DNA of 64,000 bases, taken from NCBI GenBank assembly GCA_010093685.1, contig MU006234.1, positions 425,668-489,667 of the forward strand, read 5' to 3'. This stretch comes from Ophiobolus disseminans. Taxonomy: Eukaryota > Ascomycota > Dothideomycetes > Pleosporales > Phaeosphaeriaceae. Both the position numbers and the translations under genes were made by a program. Positions 58,547-64,000 of this stretch are shown here, in pieces. The notes under the pieces were generated by a model. That model was not told the DNA's origin and did not search any database. It worked only from the letters and a program-made list of their open reading frames with translations. Positions within the stretch are counted from its first letter, which is position 1, and each line of letters opens with the position of its first letter.

Positions 58547-59935
58547 TTACCACCACTCCCCCATGCCATCGTAGAATTCCTGCGGCATCTCATCCCACCA
58601 GTTCCAATACTTCTCTCCCCGCTCAACCACGCACTTCCCATCAGTGTCGTCGGTCTTGAGCCCCGCACTTGTGCACTCCACCTTGGAACTCTTCCCTTCT
58701 CCCCAAACTGGGAAGTACAATGGTCCATCCCATGGCCTAGCCCAATCGCCGACCCAAAACGTCACATCTTCCAACTCACCCACCCGGTTATGCTCTTTCA
58801 TATATGCGAATATCCCTTCTGCTCCTTCCTTGCCCACGAATGGCTGCTGAAATTGCTCTTCATCTTTGCAAACGTCGCGGCCATGCTCCCTCTCCCAATC
58901 TCGCTGTATTCGGTCGTGACCGTTTGGCTTTTGTCGCCTACATTCTGATTGCAAGTTCATCCACAAGTCCGCTGATTTGAGATGTGGAAGCGATGCGACG
59001 GTTTTAAGAGATTCGAGTGGCCATGTACCATTTCGAGGAATGTTGATGCCGACGTGTGTGAGGTTGCGCGCCATCTTCGGGAGGACGCTGATGTCGAAAC
59101 CGCTTGTGAAGATCGAAGACTCTAACTCATTGTGTCTGAACTCCAAGCTTTGCAACGATTTTCCTTGCTGATTCAAGATGTTTGAGAGGTTTACCCCTTC
59201 GATGTTGCCAACCCATTTGAGGTGGGTGAGTGTGTGATTGGGCAGTGCGTCGATGAAAGAAACATTTGTCGTTTCGAGCTTCTTCAAGCTGAACAGTCTC
59301 GCAGGCAACTTTTCCAAAACTTCATCCGTCAATCGATCGATCATGATTTCCTCGATGCTGGACCAGTCCATCGCATCTAGCCACAATCCGAAGTTACTCT
59401 TTTCCATCTGCGGTCGGGGTAAAGCTCTTCGCTGCATCCACGTCCTCCATTGCCCATCCCCCAACCAATTCGCCATTCTACCAGTCCAACCGCCGTCAGG
59501 CATCCACCAGTACCAGGCGTCGTCCCACTGGGGGTAATATCTCGGCTTCGGGAACTCCCATGCTTCTTGGACTCCTACGGGTGGCTTGCCAAAATGATAG
59601 CCTTCCAATCTCAAACTCTTCAATGGCGGATATTTTTCTCCGCCTGCAGGATTGAGGGGGAAGTTCCAGCGGTCGGGCCACTCGCTGCATCCAAGGCCGG
59701 TGACGCGAAGATCCAGTTTGGTGATGTTGGGACACGAGGAGAGCACGGCGTGAACAGAGTCCATGCTGCTAAATTGTGGTTCTTTGGTGCATCTTTCGGT
59801 GCCACTACCTTGGCAAGGGTCACTCGATATGATTGCTTCAATGATAGTTGGACATTCATCACCGTCGACCCATGGACGGGCCAGGGCGAGAGGAGTGAGG
59901 ACGGCTACGAGCGACAAGATTGTGTCGAAACGCAT
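58547..59935 (-). CDS. Secreted Trp-rich protein with leucine-rich-repeat-like segments
   Basis: Intronless gene for 462 residues. The N-terminus MRFDTILSLVAVLTPLALARP is a clear signal peptide. The middle has LRR-like periodicity (NITKLDLRVTGLG, LKSLRLEGYHFG, SLKKLETTNVSF, LTHLKWVGNIEG, SLQSLEFRHNELE). Two blocks are exceptionally rich in Trp and aromatic residues, at about 137-170 (DDAWYWWMPDGGW) and at the very end (KYWNWWDEMPQEFYDGMGEWW). Several NxS/T sites (NIT, NVS, NHT, NLT, NGT) fit a glycosylated extracellular protein. No catalytic motif is seen, and I recognise no named family. Recognition or binding outside the cell is a guess. It converges on the M36 protease gene with only 157 bases between. 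Confidence 0.75.
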   Translation of the reverse strand: MRFDTILSLVAVLTPLALARPWVDGDECPTIIEAIISSDPCQGSGTERCTKEPQFSSMDSVHAVLSSCPNITKLDLRVTGLGCSEWPDRWNFPLNPAGGEKYPPLKSLRLEGYHFGKPPVGVQEAWEFPKPRYYPQWDDAWYWWMPDGGWTGRMANWLGDGQWRTWMQRRALPRPQMEKSNFGLWLDAMDWSSIEEIMIDRLTDEVLEKLPARLFSLKKLETTNVSFIDALPNHTLTHLKWVGNIEGVNLSNILNQQGKSLQSLEFRHNELESSIFTSGFDISVLPKMARNLTHVGINIPRNGTWPLESLKTVASLPHLKSADLWMNLQSECRRQKPNGHDRIQRDWEREHGRDVCKDEEQFQQPFVGKEGAEGIFAYMKEHNRVGELEDVTFWVGDWARPWDGPLYFPVWGEGKSSKVECTSAGLKTDDTDGKCVVERGEKYWNWWDEMPQEFYDGMGEWW

Positions 59936-60367
59936 TCTGGAATATTTTCTGGCTGTGTCAGACTGTCTAGCATGACAAGTTGCAGCGTTTAATAGATAAA
60001 TGAGTTGTGTTAACGGCGAGTCGATTTTCGAGGCGATGTGTCTTTTCCACAGTATTTCGTGGGTGCCTGATTTTCGTGACTCGTGGACGGAACATCAGGA
60101 TTGCGAACATAACAAGGTAATACTGGCAACCACATCTGACGCTACCACGCACATAATCGCAGTTTTGAGACTTGTTCCACGTCATCAACATGAATCATGT
60201 TAACGTGTTCAATATGAATTCTAGTCGATTCCATGAGTGTAGGAATCTGCCAAGTCGGAAGCCTGTTGAAGTTTCGGCTGGACCTGCGGCCTTGAAATGA
60301 TACCTCACTTGCGACCTTCTTGGTAAAAGTTTTTCGGAAACTGTGGATCCACCTAAACAACACCCAA
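59936..60367. other. Intergenic, no gene seen
   Basis: About 430 AT-richer bases between two leftward genes. It should hold the promoter of the secreted Trp-rich protein. Confidence 0.5.
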
Positions 60368-61370
60368 TTAATCGTGGCTCTTTGTAGGATCCCAAGCACA
60401 CACTTCGTATGCCCCAGTGTCCAGGCTCTTCATCTCCTCGCCGGTCAGCTCGAAGTCATACACGTCTGCATTCTCTTCGATGCGAGATGGCGTGACGGAC
60501 TTGGGTAAAGGAACGAAGCCCTACATATAAGTCAGCATAGCCACCAGTCTTAAGAGAATATCATTAGAAGCTTACCATTTGCAGACTCCATCTGATCAGA
60601 ACTTGTGATGGCGTCTTGTTGTACTTCTTGGCCAGCGGCTGTAACAGTGGGTCTTCGTTTCTCGTTGCTCTCACAAGCGGGCTGTATGCCTGGAGCAAGA
60701 CGCATCTCTTCTTGCACCACTCTGCGATATCCGGTCTCGCAAGCCAAGGGTGCAATTCGACTTGATTTATACTGAGTATCCCACCCTTACCCTTGCCTTC
60801 TGTCGCCTCGGTTTGTTTGATCCACGCTTCTAGCTCATCGAGATGATGGACTCCATAGTTGGAGACGCCAATTGAACGAATCTTTCCGGCTTCCACGCCC
60901 TCAACAAGTGCTTTCCAGGCACCGATACGGTTCGTTTTGCCGCCATACGGACTGTGAAGAAGATACAGGTCAACGTAATCGAAGCCGGTGATATTGAGTG
61001 AGTTTTCAATGTGCTTTTTGGCCGAATCGTATCCCATATCCTTGGGTGGAATTTTAGTGGTGAAGAACAGCTCTTCTCTGGAAAGGCCGGAATTCTTCAT
61101 TCCCTCTGCAGATGGCTGTTCGTTGCGATACGCCACTGCGGAATCTACATGCCGGTACCCGACTTTGAGTGCGTGCTGGACAACTTCGGACGCGACATCC
61201 GCAGGTGTCTGATACACGCCGTAGCCAAGGACTGGAATCTCGTAGCCAGAGTTCATGCGATATTTGGAGCTGATTGTGAGAGGGGCCATGATTGCAGATG
61301 ACGTATGGAACGAACGCGTCGATTTGAGGTGCGAGCCAAGTTCAGATAGCTGTGTGAGTGCCACTCGCAT
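60368..61370 (-). CDS. Aldo/keto reductase
   Basis: Two exons (61370-60576, 60520-60368; 55-nt intron) give 315 residues. The AKR barrel shows GYEIPVLGYGVYQTP, then the catalytic tetrad: Asp and Tyr in GYRHVDSAVAYRNE, Lys in FFTTKIPP, and His in LYLLHSPYGG. It continues with IGVSNYGVHHL, INQVELHPWL and VLIRWSLQM-GFVPLPKSVTPSRI at the splice, where cofactor-phosphate residues lie. It should reduce aldehydes or ketones with NADPH; substrate unknown. The first ATG (61370) adds 27 residues with a presequence-like look (LKSTRSFHTSSAIM). A second ATG (61289, MAPLTISS) gives the ordinary cytosolic start, so two isoforms are possible. Confidence 0.9.
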
Positions 61371-62687
61371 ATTACGCACGATTCAATTGCCTGTGTATCA
61401 ACAAAGTTGGTTGATTAATGGCTTTTGTATCTTTCGCGCCGGTGATGATCGTCCAATGCGTACGACGCGCCTGGTGGACATAACGGAGTTAGGACTGACG
61501 CCCTAGTTAAATCCGAACAGTATGACAGCTGGCCCTTCCAACGGTCAACCTTGATGATTGACACTTTCTACGGTTCATCAGAATATCGCTCGTCCCACTC
61601 ACAAAGACCCATGCATATCTCCAATCACCGCGCTAAAGTCCTCTCCGGAAGTAAAAATTCATTCCAGTACGATGACGCGTGACGATCTTTTGTCAGTGTT
61701 GAACGATATGGTGTGCCAGCGCATTGTTTTGTATAACATCAGCTCTACGAGCAGAATTGGTTGTACAATGCCCATGTAAGAACCTTCGAGATCTACTGCC
61801 TGTACTTGAGATCAACTCAACAACAACAACACCGGAAGTGGCTATTCACATGGTTTCATCAGGCCGCTCTCAGCCGCCCAGGTGATGTTCGTATCCACGC
61901 CTGCATTCCGTCTCGTCGTTACACAACAGTCTCGTGCTTCTTTATTATACGAAGCACAGCTATTCTCTCAGCTCAGCATATTCCTTAGCGGTGTCCACGC
62001 TGACTGCTACCTAGGTATATTGCGCTCAGCCGCTTGAGCTAGCCACATCAGGACAATAGCGGAGGAGAATCATAAGGCTGAGGTCGCAGCAATGCGCCCA
62101 ACTCGTATTATCTCTGGCAAATTCGTTAGGTGACCAAAAGCTTCAAGACCTTACTACAACCTTGTGGCGCCATGTCTCGAGTTAGTTTGTGGATGTTTTC
62201 GGTCTTTGCCGGATGCGTATATGGGTCACATCTTACTGGACCAAAGTCGAAGCAAAACGTAAGTATAGTATTCGAAGTCTGAGGTGCACAGCACGCTGCG
62301 CCACACGCGCACTTGAGTTAGGCAGTATGTTGTCGAACTTTAGCTTGTGATTACGCCAGCTTGTGTAAACGCCCGAGCCCATCTCACGATCTCTCGGAAA
62401 GAAATGGCGGGGCTGGTGGCTTATTGTGCCAGCTGGTTCAGCGACCGCTAAACGCCGCAAATAGGGCTGGAGGCGGTGTTGCAAGAAACCCTCACGATTT
62501 CAGAGATACATTGACGAGAAACAGCTGGAAAGGAAATGGTATAAAGCCCTATGTTATCCACAACAGCCAACTCCCATCACTACAAATCTTCAACACTTCC
62601 ACAGCATCTTTTCTTCTACTTCAATATCTCCTTCCAACACTCACCACCAATTATTCCAACCCACATCTACAATCCAACACCATCAAA
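61371..62687. other. Intergenic 1.3 kb, no gene seen
   Basis: Divergent promoter region between the leftward reductase and the rightward small secreted protein. No recognisable frames. TATAAA occurs at 62540. Confidence 0.5.
62540..62545 (+). promoter_or_regulatory. TATA box of the small secreted protein gene
   Basis: TATAAA lies 143 nt before the ATG at 62688, followed by a long C/A-rich, TC-rich leader typical of strongly expressed fungal genes. Confidence 0.45.
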
Positions 62688-63133
62688 ATGCAGTTCACCA
62701 CTATTCTTGCTTCCACCGTCTTGGCCTTCGCCTCTGGAATCTCCGCCATCCCTGCTCCCTTCTCCCAGGTCACACTCCGCATCTTCAACGACCAGACCGG
62801 CATCAACAGCGACGCTACCGTCCCCGCTGACAATGCCCCACGCTACCTAAGTGATCTCTTCCGTGGGACCCCAATCGGCAATGCCGGCCTCGTCGCCACG
62901 TCTGCACAGCTCACGCAGTTCTCAGATAGCACCAAGTGCAAGCTGGTAAGTTCAAAGTTATCTAGTATGTGAGGGTGTTTACTGACATGATGTCCTTGTA
63001 GGTTGATCAGACTGGCAAGAACTGGGTCATTGAGCTTGACGGACGTGCGAAGAACTTTGTCGATCTTGACGGCGACGTCACCAAGCCAATCCCTGTCTAC
63101 ATTGCTGGATTCACTTTCCAGTGCACTGCTTAA
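62688..63133 (+). CDS. Small secreted protein, effector-like
   Basis: Exons 62688-62945 and 63002-63133 (56-nt intron) give 129 residues. The signal peptide is strong (MQFTTILASTVLAFASGISAIPA). The mature part of about 105 residues has a beta-rich look: VTLRIFNDQTGINSDATV, LVATSAQLTQF, WVIELDGRAKNF and VYIAGFTFQC. It contains only two cysteines (KCKL and FQCTA), which could form one disulfide across the domain. The start codon context (CATCAAAATG) is the common fungal one. I recognise no named family; size and secretion fit candidate effectors or small surface proteins. Confidence 0.85.
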
Positions 63134-64000
63134 TTGGAGCGTTCATCGAAATGATCAGCAGAGTCGGGTTGGAAAGTAGTGTCTATTATTACGGTCTTTT
63201 CTGTTTCATAGTGTTTGGCTTTTTGTTTGCATAGCAAGGTATAGACGGATTACTCATGGAGGAAATGATTCTGGACACTCCTTTTACGAGGTATTTGCAT
63301 AACTCTAGACATAATGCATTGGTGTTGCTTCCGCCACTTGTTGCATATTACACTTGCTTGTGAGTTAACGAATCACCACGATACTCAAGGGCTGCCCAAG
63401 TGTGATTTGTTTGCGATCTGTTCTGCCCTTGGAAAACCACAGTTTTCTTCGAACATGACGTCTTGTAGATTCCTGTGGCTCGCAACAGCACTATTGCAAT
63501 CCATGGGTTCGAAGTCGGCGACTTTACCGAATGATCATGATGTCACGTCATACCTAGGCAGTGTGGAAGGGCCATGCGCAGGCCGCTCCACCACATTTCA
63601 AGGCTGGCGAGCCAGTCCCCACCTTGACATCATCAGCCAGCTTCGATTCCACTGCTACACACAACATCATCCGTAGCATTAGCAGAGCGCACCTTGTGCT
63701 CTCGTCTAATATTACCAAAAGCAGGCAATTAGTGCTCTTTTTCGCTCGCTTCTCGAAAACACGAGGAACCCCGAGCCATGTTACAGAACAAGCCGCTGAG
63801 TCTGCGGATCCGGGTAAATCTTTCGCAACCGTCTATTCCTTGTCTCTATACTTTGCCCTCTAGTCACTATCGTCATCTTCCCTCCTATACTGCTGCGCCT
63901 CGTCGAGCCTGCCTGTCCATCAATGCGCACCCTTCCCGCGGGCCTTCGCTGCACGGATCCCGAAGACACGGACCCGTAAGCGCTAGAAGGCACGTAGAAG
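63134..64000. other. Right end of window, no gene called
   Basis: About 870 bases. Overlapping frames of 70-120 codons on both strands show no recognised domain. Part of a gene continuing beyond the window cannot be excluded. Confidence 0.45.

Overview
The window looks like nuclear DNA of a filamentous ascomycete fungus. Genes sit on both strands and are interrupted by short (about 44-100 nt) introns with GT..AG ends and CTAAC/CTGAC-like branch sites. Families seen are typical of such fungi: a heterokaryon-incompatibility (HET) protein, a TRK potassium transporter, an NmrA-like protein, an M36 fungalysin, a secreted intradiol dioxygenase and F-box proteins. A dothideomycete is my best guess, but it is inference only. 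All intron boundaries were deduced by eye from splice signals, reading frame and family sequence; none is backed by transcript data.

Layout. 0-8 kb: the 3' end of a short-chain dehydrogenase, a beta-propeller protein ending in a CAAX box, an F-box protein, and a four-exon single-pass membrane protein with an 8-Cys ectodomain. 8.5-11.6 kb: two convergent dead genes. One is a HET gene with two nonsense codons and two frameshifts. The other is an MFS transporter broken by a 98-bp inverted-repeat element flanked by 4-bp direct repeats. 12-16.4 kb: a flavin monooxygenase and a TRK transporter, divergently transcribed. 18-26.3 kb: three Myb/SANT-type regulators separated by 2-3 kb gaps, two of them evident paralogues. 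26.3-35.5 kb: a 9.2-kb stretch with no gene I can call. 35.5-45.2 kb: a glycine-zipper protein, a protein joining two cyclic-nucleotide domains to an F-box and leucine-rich repeats, Dom34/Pelota, and an F-box-like protein. 46.3-63.1 kb: an accessory-looking block with an intradiol dioxygenase, a methyltransferase, a GH3 glycosidase, an enoyl-CoA hydratase/isomerase, an NmrA-like protein, an M36 protease, a Trp-rich secreted protein, an aldo/keto reductase and a small secreted protein. Five of these nine have signal peptides, and several have TATA-like boxes about 75-145 nt before the start.

The first 45 kb is mainly regulation and housekeeping (ribosome rescue, K+ uptake, SCF-type adaptors, Myb regulators), broken by one decayed patch. 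The right third looks like extracellular nutrition or host interaction: protein, glycan and aromatic breakdown plus an effector-like small protein, alongside intracellular redox and methyl-transfer enzymes. I saw no rRNA, CRISPR array or convincing tRNA gene. The strongest unusual signals are the inverted-repeat insertion at 10730-10827, the Myb cluster with its gene desert, and the CAAX-tailed propeller protein.
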